Shown: in pieces, positions 1 to 6,717 of the stretch
Position numbering within the stretch: position 1 is the stretch's first letter
Layout of the letters: the number at the start of each line of letters is the position of its first letter
Origin: an uncultured Desulfovibrio sp.
GTDB taxonomy: Bacteria > Desulfobacterota > Desulfovibrionia > Desulfovibrionales > Desulfovibrionaceae
Direction: 5' to 3'
DNA: 47,315 nucleotides
Assembly (NCBI GenBank): GCA_937926875.1
Contig: CALBAX010000101.1
Coordinates: 1-47,315, forward strand
Position numbers and translations under genes: made by a program
Notes under the pieces: generated by a model
Told to the model about the DNA's origin: nothing
Seen by the model: the letters and a program-made list of their open reading frames with translations, nothing else
The model's database searches: none

Positions 1-499
1 CGGCGGCATCGAGCTGGCGGGTATTGGCCACCAGACAGCAGGAGGGCGGCAGGACGCCGCGGACCCGCGCCGCCAGGCCGCACAGGGCCTCCAGGCCGTA
101 AGCCTCCGTGGTACGCAGCACCACCCAGGACGCTCCGGCTGCGGCAAAGGCCGCCGCGGCGTGCGCGACCTCCTCCCCGCTCCAGCAGCGGGCCCGGCGC
201 ACGATGCCCCGGCTCTGCCCGAAGGCGCAGAAGGCACAGTCCATGGGGCAGGGGACGCAGTCCACACCGATGGCGGCCCAGACCTTTCCCCTGTTGCCCG
301 CCAGCGTGCGCGCCATATGACGGGCCGTCTTTCCCAGCAGGGCCGCCTGCGGCGAGTCCGCCCCCCAGGACAGCAAGGTCAGGATGTCGTCCCTTTCCGG
401 CAGCTTGCCCTCCAGCGTGCGGCGGCGTACCTTTTCCAGCAGCAGGGTGTCCTCCCGGCCAATGGCAGGAGCGTCCCCGGCTCTCCTGATGTCTGTCAC
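1..499 (-). CDS. Radical SAM protein, BioB-like (N-terminal part only)
   Basis: The gene runs off the left edge, so only about 166 N-terminal residues are visible. The motif CPMDCAFC (C84, C88, C91) is the CX3CX2C signature that ligates the radical SAM [4Fe-4S] cluster, and C81 precedes it. The surrounding text resembles biotin synthase, ThiH and HydE relatives. The start is GTG at 499 with GGGAGG at 507-512. It is divergent from a PadR regulator whose promoter and dyad lie in the shared 80-bp gap, so common control is likely. Substrate and exact subfamily cannot be read from the visible part. The radical SAM assignment is firm; the BioB-like label is inference. Confidence 0.85.
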   Translation of the reverse strand, partial: MTDIRRAGDAPAIGREDTLLLEKVRRRTLEGKLPERDDILTLLSWGADSPQAALLGKTARHMARTLAGNRGKVWAAIGVDCVPCPMDCAFCAFGQSRGIVRRARCWSGEEVAHAAAAFAAAGASWVVLRTTEAYGLEALCGLAARVRGVLPPSCCLVANTRQLDAA

Positions 500-522
500 G
501 ACAGCACCTCCCGGGAAATGGT

Positions 523-551
523 TTGACAGGGGCCTCTCCCCTGCCTATATT
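523..551 (+). promoter_or_regulatory. Sigma70 promoter of the padR-like gene
   Basis: TTGACA at 523-528 is separated by exactly 17 bases from TATATT at 546-551. This is one mismatch from the consensus pair. Transcription would begin near 558 and give a leader of about 20 bases, which fits the lack of a Shine-Dalgarno sequence before the ATG at 580. Confidence 0.75.
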
Positions 552-561
552 CAACCTATAG
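545..561. promoter_or_regulatory. Candidate PadR operator dyad
   Basis: The dyad CTATA-N7-TATAG overlaps the -10 box and the predicted transcription start of the promoter reading into the PadR gene. PadR proteins are dimers that often repress their own promoter through such dyads. Autoregulation, and control of the divergent radical SAM gene, is inferred from position only. Confidence 0.5.
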
Positions 562-579
562 TAGACTAACTCCAATATT

Positions 580-972
580 ATGTTCGTGCAAGAAGGTTCC
601 CTTTTTGACGGCTGCCCTTGCAGCGGCTGCAACCTGCCCCGTTTCGTCCTGCCCCTGCTGCTGGGCCTCCTGTCCGATGGCCCGCAGCACGGCTACCAGC
701 TCTTGCAGCGGCTCAGGGACTTCCCCACCCTGCGCGACACCCCGCCGGATCAGGCCGGGATGTACCGTCTTTTGAAACAGATGGAGGACAACGGCCTCGT
801 GAACGGCGAGCAGGGGCCCGGCCGCACCGTGGGCAAGCGCAGTTTCACCCTGACGGCACGGGGACAGGCCTGCCTGGCCACCTGGGCCGGGACGCTGGGC
901 CGCTATCAGGAAGACATCGCCTGCATCGTCCGCTTCCTGCGCCGCGAACAGGGCGGGGACGGGCTTTCCTGA
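580..972 (+). CDS. PadR-family transcriptional regulator with N-terminal cysteines
   Basis: A 130-residue protein with a PadR winged helix: a core around LLLGLLSDGPQHGYQLLQRL (residues 26-45), then the wing region with GMYRLLKQMEDNGLV and GKRSFTLTARG. Ahead of the domain is a short cysteine motif, GCPCSGC (residues 11-17), which could bind a metal or a thiol ligand; that is inference. The ATG at 580 is the only upstream start. It has no clear ribosome-binding site but follows a near-consensus promoter with a very short leader. The C_GCAxxG_C_C gene lies 50 bases downstream and a radical SAM gene is divergent, so it probably controls both. Confidence 0.88.
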   Translation: MFVQEGSLFDGCPCSGCNLPRFVLPLLLGLLSDGPQHGYQLLQRLRDFPTLRDTPPDQAGMYRLLKQMEDNGLVNGEQGPGRTVGKRSFTLTARGQACLATWAGTLGRYQEDIACIVRFLRREQGGDGLS

Positions 973-1022
973 TCTCCGCACAGGCCCGGCCTCCTGCCGT
1001 CCGAAACGACCTTGGAGGCATC

Positions 1023-1529
1023 ATGGACCATCAGGAGATCGCACGCCAGTTCGCAGCCTGCATCGTTTGCAGCCAACAGATCTGCCGCCATTTCGCACCC
1101 CGGCTGGGCATCGACGACAGCCTGGCCCTGCGCATGGCTGCGGCTTTCGGCAGCGGCATGGGCCATGCCGGGACCTGCGGCTGCTTCACCGGCGCCATGC
1201 TCGTCCTTGGACTGCGCTTCGGACCGCATGACAGCGGCGCGGCGCCCGCTTGTGCGGAACGGCTGGCCGCCGAGAGCCGCCGTTTCGAAGAGCTGTTCCG
1301 GCAGGAGCGCGGCAGCCTGCTGTGCCGCGACATCCTCGGTATCGACATCTCATCCCCCGAAGGCCTGGCCCGGGCCTGTGCACAGGGGCTTTTCAGCAGC
1401 GTCTGTGCGCCGCTGGTGGCCCGTACGTGCGCCCTGCTGGGATCAGGCTGGGACGGGCCGCAGGAGGAGGGCTCCCCAGAGCCATCCGCTCCCGGCGCGA
1501 CGGACGGCCCCTGCCCGCAGCGCCCCTGA
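1023..1529 (+). CDS. C_GCAxxG_C_C family redox protein
   Basis: A 168-residue protein with the family pattern of spaced cysteines: C13 and C16 near the start, AAFGSGMGHAGTCGCFTGA (about residues 39-57) giving the core, and later C86, C104, C118 and C126. The family is named for its conserved Cys-GCAxxG-Cys-Cys pattern and is thought to act in redox or metal chemistry, without a settled function. The ATG at 1023 has GGAGG at 1013-1017. It probably shares a transcript with the PadR regulator. The last 25 residues are proline-rich and look unstructured. I recall similar proteins near radical SAM genes in other Desulfovibrio species, but have not checked this. Confidence 0.8.
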   Translation: MDHQEIARQFAACIVCSQQICRHFAPRLGIDDSLALRMAAAFGSGMGHAGTCGCFTGAMLVLGLRFGPHDSGAAPACAERLAAESRRFEELFRQERGSLLCRDILGIDISSPEGLARACAQGLFSSVCAPLVARTCALLGSGWDGPQEEGSPEPSAPGATDGPCPQRP

Positions 1530-1700
1530 AGGGCTTGCGGACGCCTTCGCGGGGGACGGAGGACACCCGCTCCCCCAAGGTCAGGCAGCCTCCCCGGCAG
1601 CAGGGCCGTCTCCCTCTCCCGGCAGGCGGCTGCCGGTACGGCCGCGAAGCCGCAGGAATGCCCCGCGTCTGCATGGCGCGCCCTCTTGCCGGGAGCATAC

Positions 1701-1730
1701 AAAAAGGCCGGAGCCTCAAGGGCCCCGGCC
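1701..1730 (-). terminator. Intrinsic terminator of the TraR/DksA-like gene
   Basis: On the minus strand, an 8-bp stem (GGCCGGGG paired with CTCCGGCC, one G-U pair) is followed by TTTTT. It lies 26 bases past the stop of the zinc-finger gene. Confidence 0.75.
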
Positions 1731-1755
1731 TCCGGTTGTCCGTTATCAAAAAATG

Positions 1756-1974
1756 CTAGCGCCCGCTTTCGCGTTCTTCCTGGCAGGCACGGCACAGGCC
1801 GACGCCGGGCAGGGCCTCCAGACGCTTCTGGGGGATGGGCTCGCCGCATTCGCGGCAGCAGGCCACGCCGTCGATCCAGTCGGGACCGCCCTGATCCATG
1901 GCAGCGCGGGCGCGGGAGAGGGCAGCTTCACGGTCCAGACGTTCAAGTTCAGTGGCCTGGTCAAAAACATCCAT
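1756..1974 (-). CDS. TraR/DksA-type zinc-finger protein
   Basis: A 72-residue protein with an N-terminal helix rich in E and R, then a four-cysteine zinc finger C40-X2-C43-X17-C61-X2-C64. DksA and TraR proteins bind RNA polymerase through its secondary channel. This one is as short as TraR and lacks the long coiled coil of DksA. The ATG at 1974 is preceded by AAGGAGA. A perfect 10-bp hairpin (1998-2024) sits just upstream of the ribosome-binding site. It is a single gene with its own terminator. The family call is firm, but whether it acts on RNA polymerase is unproven. Confidence 0.85.
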   Translation of the reverse strand: MDVFDQATELERLDREAALSRARAAMDQGGPDWIDGVACCRECGEPIPQKRLEALPGVGLCRACQEERESGR

Positions 1975-1997
1975 GCATCTGTCTCCTTAAAGCAAGC

Positions 1998-2024
1998 GGC
2001 AATCCCGCATGCGCCGGGATTGCC
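1998..2024 (-). promoter_or_regulatory. Hairpin in the leader of the TraR-like gene
   Basis: GGCAATCCCG at 1998-2007 and its exact complement at 2015-2024 flank a 7-base loop. On the minus strand the hairpin lies about 10 bases upstream of the ribosome-binding site of the zinc-finger gene. There is no T run, so it is not an ordinary terminator. It may stabilise or regulate the mRNA. Confidence 0.45.
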
Positions 2025-2162
2025 GTAGTGGATTCTGGTGCGGGCCTGTGTAGCACAGGCGCCCCCTCCTGTAAAGAGGCGGCCCGCGACCGTAAGGAAA
2101 AAATCAGGGCCGGCAGGCCCAGGGCCGCAGCTCGCCCCTGGAGCGGCCTTCCCCAAGCGAGC

Positions 2163-2196
2163 AAAAAGGCTCCCGCACCGGAACGGCACGGGAGCC
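2163..2196 (-). terminator. Intrinsic terminator of argD
   Basis: On the minus strand, a stem of about 11 pairs starting GGCTCCCG is followed by TTTTTGC, 25 bases past the argD stop. Confidence 0.8.
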
Positions 2197-2221
2197 AGGA
2201 TATGTGCTTGAGGAAAGCAGC

Positions 2222-3424
2222 CTACTTCGCCGTACGCAGGATGTCTTCCAGCGTGTCGATGAAAGCGTCGAGATCGGCCTTGTCGATGGTCAGGGCGGGC
2301 AGCAGACGCAGGGTCACGCCGTGGCTCAGGTTGCAGATGAAGCCGCGGGCGATGAGTTCGCGCCACACGGCGGCGGCATCCACCGCCAGCTCGATGCCGA
2401 TCATCAGGCCCAGGCCCCGCACTTCACGCACGGTACCGGGCAGCTTGTCCTGGATGGCGCGGACGCGGTCCATCACATGCTTGCCCAGCTCGGCGGCACG
2501 GTCGGCCAGCTTGTCGCGGAGCATGATCTCCACGCACTTGGCCGCCACGCCGGAGGCCAAAGCGCCGCCGCCGAAGGTGGTGGCATGGCTGCCGGCCTCG
2601 AAGCCCCGGGCCATCTCGTCGGTGGCCAGCATGGCGCCCATGGGCAGGCCGTTGGCCAGGGACTTGGCCATGCTGATGGCGTCCGGGGTCAGGCCGTGCT
2701 GCTGGAAGGCCCAGAAGGTACCGGTGCGGCACAGGCCGGCCTGCACTTCGTCACAGATGAAGAGGATGTCGTGCTTGCGGCACAGGGCCTCCACACCGCG
2801 CAGGTAATCGCCCGGCAAGGGCACGATGCCGCCTTCGCCCTGCACCACTTCCACCAGCACCGCCGCCGTGGCGGGCGTGATGGCGGCTTCCAGCGCGGCC
2901 AGGTCATTGGCAGGCACCTGCTTGAAGCCTTCGGGCAGCGGCGTGAAGCCGTCGCTCAGGCTCTCGCGGCCCGTGGCGGCCAGCGCGCCGAAGGTGCGGC
3001 CGTGGAAACAGCCGCCCAGGGTGATGATCTCGTACGCGTCACGCTGCTTGACCTTGCGCATGTAGCGTCGGGCCAGCTTGATGCAGGCCTCGTTGGCCTC
3101 GGCGCCGGAATTGCAGAAGAAGGCCTTGCCGTGATGGCTGGTGCCCAGCAGCAGGCGGGCCAGCTCCAGCTGTTCTTCCTGATAGAAAAGGTTGCTGACG
3201 TGCCAGAGCTTGCGGGCCTGGGCTTCCAGGGCGGCGCAGACCTCGTCGTTGCAGTGGCCCAGGGCGGTCACCGCGATGCCGGCCAGCAGGTCCACATATT
3301 CCTTACCGTCCACGTCCCACAACCGCGAGCCCTTGCCTCGGACCACAGCCACGGGATATCGGCTGTAGGAACGGCAAAGCAGTGCTTCTTCCTGGGCTTT
3401 GACGGCGGAAAATGTGTCGGACAT
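2222..3424 (-). CDS. argD: Acetylornithine aminotransferase
   Basis: A 400-residue fold-type I PLP aminotransferase of class III. Visible features are NSGAEANE (105-112) for phosphate binding, D225 in CDEVQ and the Schiff-base lysine K254 in SMAKSLANG. It transfers the amino group of acetylornithine to 2-oxoglutarate in arginine synthesis and may also serve succinyl-diaminopimelate. The ATG at 3424 follows AAAGGAG and gives the usual family length. A longer reading frame continues upstream but has no ribosome-binding site. dut lies upstream on the same strand, 173 bases away. Other class III aminotransferases such as ornithine or GABA enzymes are less likely given the length and motifs. Confidence 0.88.
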   Translation of the reverse strand: MSDTFSAVKAQEEALLCRSYSRYPVAVVRGKGSRLWDVDGKEYVDLLAGIAVTALGHCNDEVCAALEAQARKLWHVSNLFYQEEQLELARLLLGTSHHGKAFFCNSGAEANEACIKLARRYMRKVKQRDAYEIITLGGCFHGRTFGALAATGRESLSDGFTPLPEGFKQVPANDLAALEAAITPATAAVLVEVVQGEGGIVPLPGDYLRGVEALCRKHDILFICDEVQAGLCRTGTFWAFQQHGLTPDAISMAKSLANGLPMGAMLATDEMARGFEAGSHATTFGGGALASGVAAKCVEIMLRDKLADRAAELGKHVMDRVRAIQDKLPGTVREVRGLGLMIGIELAVDAAAVWRELIARGFICNLSHGVTLRLLPALTIDKADLDAFIDTLEDILRTAK

Positions 3425-3597
3425 GGTCAACTCCTTTGCTGGGAGGCCTTGCGCCACCCCACGGGGCACGCGCCCCGGCAATCGTGAAACAGAAAAGGCT
3501 CCGGAAAAAACGGGAGGCCCGCCGGGAAAACAGACGCCCCCGGGCCGGCGGCACACACGGCATCACGGCCCCGGCCGGCGGCATCCCCCTGCGGAGG

Positions 3598-4077
3598 CTA
3601 GCGCCCCGTATGCCCGAAGCCGCCCGCACCGCGCTCCGTGGCAGAAAGGCTCTCCACCTCCTGCCAGACAGGACGGACAAAGGGCTGGAAAACAAGCTGG
3701 GCCATGCGCTCCCCACGCTTGAGGACGCGCTCCTCGCCCGAGGTGTTGAGCAGCATGACGAGGATCTCGCCCGTATAGTCGGGGTCGATGACCCCCACCC
3801 CCTGGGCCACGGTCAGGCCCTCGCGCGCGCCAAGGCCGCTGCGGGAATAAAGGAAGCCCGCGAAGCCCGGCCCGCAGGGCTGCACGCTGATGCCCGCAGG
3901 CACGCAAAAACGGCCTCCGGCAGGGATGCGCACAAAGTCCTCGTCCAGGCAGGCACGCAGGTCGATACCGGCCGAAAGGGCCGTGGCCGGTTCAAGCTGA
4001 CCGGCGTACAGGGGACGGGCCCCTTCGCGCACGAAAGCGAGGCGCACGGGGCAGGTGGGTACGGAAAAATTGCTCAT
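3598..4077 (-). CDS. dut: dUTP diphosphatase
   Basis: A 159-residue trimeric-type dUTPase that hydrolyses dUTP to dUMP and diphosphate, keeping uracil out of DNA and feeding dTMP synthesis. All five motifs are visible: AGIDLRA (1), SRSGLG (2), GVIDPDYTGEI (3), RGERMAQLVF (4) and the glycine-rich GAGGFGHTG (5, with H where S is usual). The ATG at 4077 gives the expected length but has a poor ribosome-binding site; an in-frame ATG 21 bases upstream is a weaker alternative. It is upstream of and co-directional with argD, which suggests joint transcription. Confidence 0.92.
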   Translation of the reverse strand: MSNFSVPTCPVRLAFVREGARPLYAGQLEPATALSAGIDLRACLDEDFVRIPAGGRFCVPAGISVQPCGPGFAGFLYSRSGLGAREGLTVAQGVGVIDPDYTGEILVMLLNTSGEERVLKRGERMAQLVFQPFVRPVWQEVESLSATERGAGGFGHTGR

Positions 4078-4914
4078 GGCGTGAGATGTAGCGCACATGC
4101 GGACAGCGGGCAAGAGGCCCAAAGCCTTGCTTGCCCGCAGGATACGGCCACGGGACAGCCGTTTTGTGCCCTCGCTCACGGACAGGCCGCCGCAGTCCCG
4201 GCAGATGCCCCCACGACCTGTCCCGCTTGCCATCCCGCCGGCCAGCATACAGGCCGCCTGCGGGGATTTTCAGGAACCATTGCCGGCAACTCCCGTCTGC
4301 TGCCGGTACAAAAAAAATATTTTTCAGCCCGCTCTGGCAAAAAATCTTTCCCGGCACGCTCCCCGCCATCCCTCGCCCTGCAAGAGCCACACATGCCCGC
4401 CAACGGCCTCCCTTCTTTCCCAACAGGCAAGACCCGGCGGACACAGCGACATCCCGGCGCGTCGCTCTCCCTGCATTTTCCCTTTACCGGCGGGCAGGAC
4501 GGATCCCCCCTGTCCCGCCGGCCATCCACACGACAGCTCGCATAACGCCGGGCCACCGGTGCCAACGGCAGGTCTGTAGCAAAAAACGGCCCTCCTCCGC
4601 AGCATCGGAGCCACAGGCCCAACGCCACCGATACCAAGGTGGGCGACCTCGCCGGACGCGGGGACCATCGTGCCCCAAGACGCCCGCCGCCCGTACGCTC
4701 CCCTCTCGCCGACCAGAACAAAAGTTTTCGCGGGGATGGGGGTACGGGGGAAGGGGCGCCTTTTCCAAAAGGCGTCCCTTTCCCCGCAACAGCCCCATCT
4801 TTCCTTCACATGACACAGGGCGCACTTTCCCTTCCCTCCCCGGCTCCGCCGTTCCTGGCCCCTTGCCTTCCCGGCCAGGATTGGGCAAAGATGCGGCCAA
4901 CAAAAGGAGATGGC
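4078..4914. other. Long intergenic region between dut and trmFO
   Basis: These 837 bases separate two divergent genes and hold no convincing gene: open frames on both strands are proline/arginine-rich and lack ribosome-binding sites. An A/T-rich patch at about 4309-4325 breaks the GC-rich background, and a strong palindrome occupies 4747-4785. The promoters of dut (minus) and trmFO (plus) must lie here, but I cannot place either with confidence. Confidence 0.5.
4747..4785. repeat. GC-rich palindrome (repeat family, copy A)
   Basis: An 18-19 bp near-perfect inverted repeat: GGGGAAGGGGCGCCTTTT at 4747-4764 pairs with 4767-4785. Its G4-A2-G4 arm resembles the palindromes at 17664, 25066 and 28792. 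It sits about 130 bases upstream of trmFO. Confidence 0.6.
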
Positions 4915-6252
4915 GTGACTGAACACAGCTATGCGGTTATTGGTGGCGGCCTGGCCGGTTGCGAATGTGCCCTGCGTCTGGCGCGGGCCGGTCTGCAAGT
5001 GACCCTGTTCGAACAGAAGCCGGAGTTCCGTTCCCCGGCCCATGTCAATGACGGGCTGGCGGAGCTGGTCTGTTCCAATTCCCTGCGCTCGGACGAGCTG
5101 ACCTCCGGCATCGGCCTGCTCAAGGCCGAGATGCGCGAACTGGGCAGCGACTTCATGGAGCTGGCCGACGCCCACCGCGTGCCTGCGGGCAAGGCGCTGG
5201 CCGTGGACCGCGAGGCGTTCTCGGCGGCCATGACGCAGCGCATCCTGTCCACGTCCGGCATCACGCTGGTGCACAGGCAGATCACGTCCCTGGACGATCC
5301 CGCGCTGGACGGCTTCGCGACCGTGGTGCTGGCGGCCGGGCCCATGGCTTCGGAGAACCTTTCCGCCTCGCTGGCCGAGGTGGTGGGCGGCGACCATTGC
5401 TATTTTTATGATGCCATCGCGCCCATCGTCTGGACGCATTCCCTGAATATGGACATCGTGTTCCGTGCCTCGCGCTACGGGCAGGAAAAGGGCGAAACGG
5501 GCGGCGACTATCTCAACTGCCCCATGAACAAGGAAGAATACGAAGCCTTCTATAATGCCCTGCTGGAAGCGCAGAAGGTGGGCGCACGGGAATTCGAGAA
5601 AGAAAAGCATTTCGAAGGCTGCATGCCGGTGGAGGCCCTGGCCGAGCGCGGCCCGCGCACCCTGACCTTCGGCCCGCTGAAGCCCGTGGGCTTCGTGGAC
5701 CCGCGCACCGGCCGCCGTCCCTGGGCCGTCCTGCAACTGCGGGCCGAGACCCTCAACGGCGAGACCTGCAACCTGGTGGGCTGCCAGACCAAGCTGACCT
5801 ACGGCGAGCAGGCGCGGGTGTTCCGCATGGTGCCCGGTCTGGAAAAAGCGGAGTTCGCCCGCTTCGGCAGCATGCACCGCAACACCTATGTGAACGCGCC
5901 CGTGGCCCTGAACGAAGACCTGTCGCTCAAGGCGCGGCCCCGGGTCTTCCTGGCCGGACAGATCACCGGCGTGGAAGGCTATCTGGAATCTGCCGCCTGC
6001 GGCATGTGGCTGGGCATGCTGCTGGCCGCCCGTGCCCAGGGCAGGGAGCTGGCCCTGCCGCCGCTGGAATGCGCGCTGGGCGCCCTGCTCAACCACCTGC
6101 GCACCCCGGTGAAGCACTTCCAGCCGTCCAACGCCCACTTCGGCCTCATGCCGGAACTGGACGAAAAGGCCAAAAAGAAGGACCGCAAGGCCCTCTACTC
6201 GGCCCGGGCACGCGAACGCTTCGCTGCCTGGCGTGCGGAACAGGGGCTGTGA
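4915..6252 (+). CDS. trmFO: tRNA (uracil-5-)-methyltransferase TrmFO, folate-dependent
   Basis: A 445-residue flavoprotein that makes ribothymidine-54 in the tRNA T loop with methylenetetrahydrofolate as carbon donor. The N-terminal dinucleotide fold has VIGGGLAGCE (residues 7-16) and FEQKP at the end of the second strand, with ELVCSNSLRSDE following. The C-terminal GVEGYLESAACG closes the FAD site. The start is GTG at 4915 behind AAAGGAGA (4903-4910), which fits the family N terminus; longer frames upstream run into repeat DNA. It is a single gene ended by a terminator at 6274. TrmFO rather than the related MnmG is indicated by length and by the CSNSLRSDE segment. Confidence 0.93.
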   Translation: MTEHSYAVIGGGLAGCECALRLARAGLQVTLFEQKPEFRSPAHVNDGLAELVCSNSLRSDELTSGIGLLKAEMRELGSDFMELADAHRVPAGKALAVDREAFSAAMTQRILSTSGITLVHRQITSLDDPALDGFATVVLAAGPMASENLSASLAEVVGGDHCYFYDAIAPIVWTHSLNMDIVFRASRYGQEKGETGGDYLNCPMNKEEYEAFYNALLEAQKVGAREFEKEKHFEGCMPVEALAERGPRTLTFGPLKPVGFVDPRTGRRPWAVLQLRAETLNGETCNLVGCQTKLTYGEQARVFRMVPGLEKAEFARFGSMHRNTYVNAPVALNEDLSLKARPRVFLAGQITGVEGYLESAACGMWLGMLLAARAQGRELALPPLECALGALLNHLRTPVKHFQPSNAHFGLMPELDEKAKKKDRKALYSARARERFAAWRAEQGL

Positions 6253-6273
6253 GCATTTTCCGGCCCTGTTGGG

Positions 6274-6307
6274 AAAAAAGCGTATTTTTCGAAAAATGCG
6301 CTTTTTT
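6274..6307 (+). terminator. Intrinsic terminator of trmFO
   Basis: A 16-bp stem, AAAAAAGCGTATTTTT with its near-complement ending in TTTTTT, surrounds a CG loop. It is 21 bases past the trmFO stop and symmetrical, so it could act on both strands. Confidence 0.8.
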
Positions 6308-6433
6308 CGTTCCCCTTTTTCAGGCTCCCGGGCCGTTTTCAACGGCAACAGCAAAAAACGGGAAAAAAGACAGGCAAAAAATGCCATCACAACGTGCTGA
6401 AAATAAAAAATAAAAAAAATAAAAAAAAAGTTG

Positions 6434-6462
6434 TTGACTCATAGGGGGGTTTTCGCTAGATA
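6434..6462 (+). promoter_or_regulatory. Promoter of the tRNA-Val gene
   Basis: TTGACT (6434-6439), a 17-base spacer and TAGATA (6457-6462) place the transcription start near 6469, about 13 bases before the tRNA. A long A-rich run just upstream (about 6395-6430) looks like an UP element for strong transcription. Confidence 0.7.
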
Positions 6463-6481
6463 AGACTTCGCCTCTTGGAGT

Positions 6482-6558
6482 AGGAGCGTAGCTCAGGTGG
6501 CTAGAGCACTTCCTTGACACGGAAGGGGTCAGCAGTTCAAGTCTGCTCGTTCCTACCA
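6482..6558 (+). tRNA. tRNA-Val (anticodon GAC)
   Basis: The 77 bases fold into a full cloverleaf. The acceptor stem AGGAGCG pairs with CGTTCCT (one G-U). The D arm is GCTCAGGTGGCTAGAGC. The anticodon arm is CTTCC-TTGACAC-GGAAG with anticodon GAC. The T arm contains GTTCAAGTC, and the CCA end is encoded. It has its own promoter with an A-tract upstream, and two terminator-like hairpins follow before thrS. Confidence 0.95.
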
Positions 6559-6612
6559 AATAAAATAATAAGGGCATGAGCCCGTGGCGACAGGGGCGGT
6601 GCCCGCCAGATA

Positions 6613-6637
6613 GCTGTACAAAAACAGCATGTTTTTT
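6613..6637 (+). terminator. Short terminator-like hairpin after tRNA-Val
   Basis: A 5-bp stem (GCTGT with ACAGC) followed by ATG and TTTTTT. It is weak alone, but it lies in tandem with the stronger hairpin at 6642. Confidence 0.4.
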
Positions 6638-6641
6638 GAAG

Positions 6642-6677
6642 ATGGGGAGGTTTTTCAGCCTCCCCATTCCTTTTTTT
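6642..6677 (+). terminator. Intrinsic terminator or attenuator upstream of thrS
   Basis: The 9-bp stem ATGGGGAGG/CCTCCCCAT, with an 8-base loop, is followed by TCC and TTTTTTT. The T run ends 40 bases before the thrS start. Only about 27 bases lie between it and the thrS ribosome-binding site, too few for a promoter, so thrS transcripts must cross it. Confidence 0.8.
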
Positions 6678-6717
6678 GTACCATACGCCCGACAAGGGCG
6701 CCTGAAGGAGTATGAGC

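Noticed and set aside
6585..6610. T-box-like element before thrS (GGGGCGGTGCCCGCC)
   Set aside because: It differs from the T-box core at several fixed positions, and there is no room for a specifier stem between the tRNA gene and the terminator.
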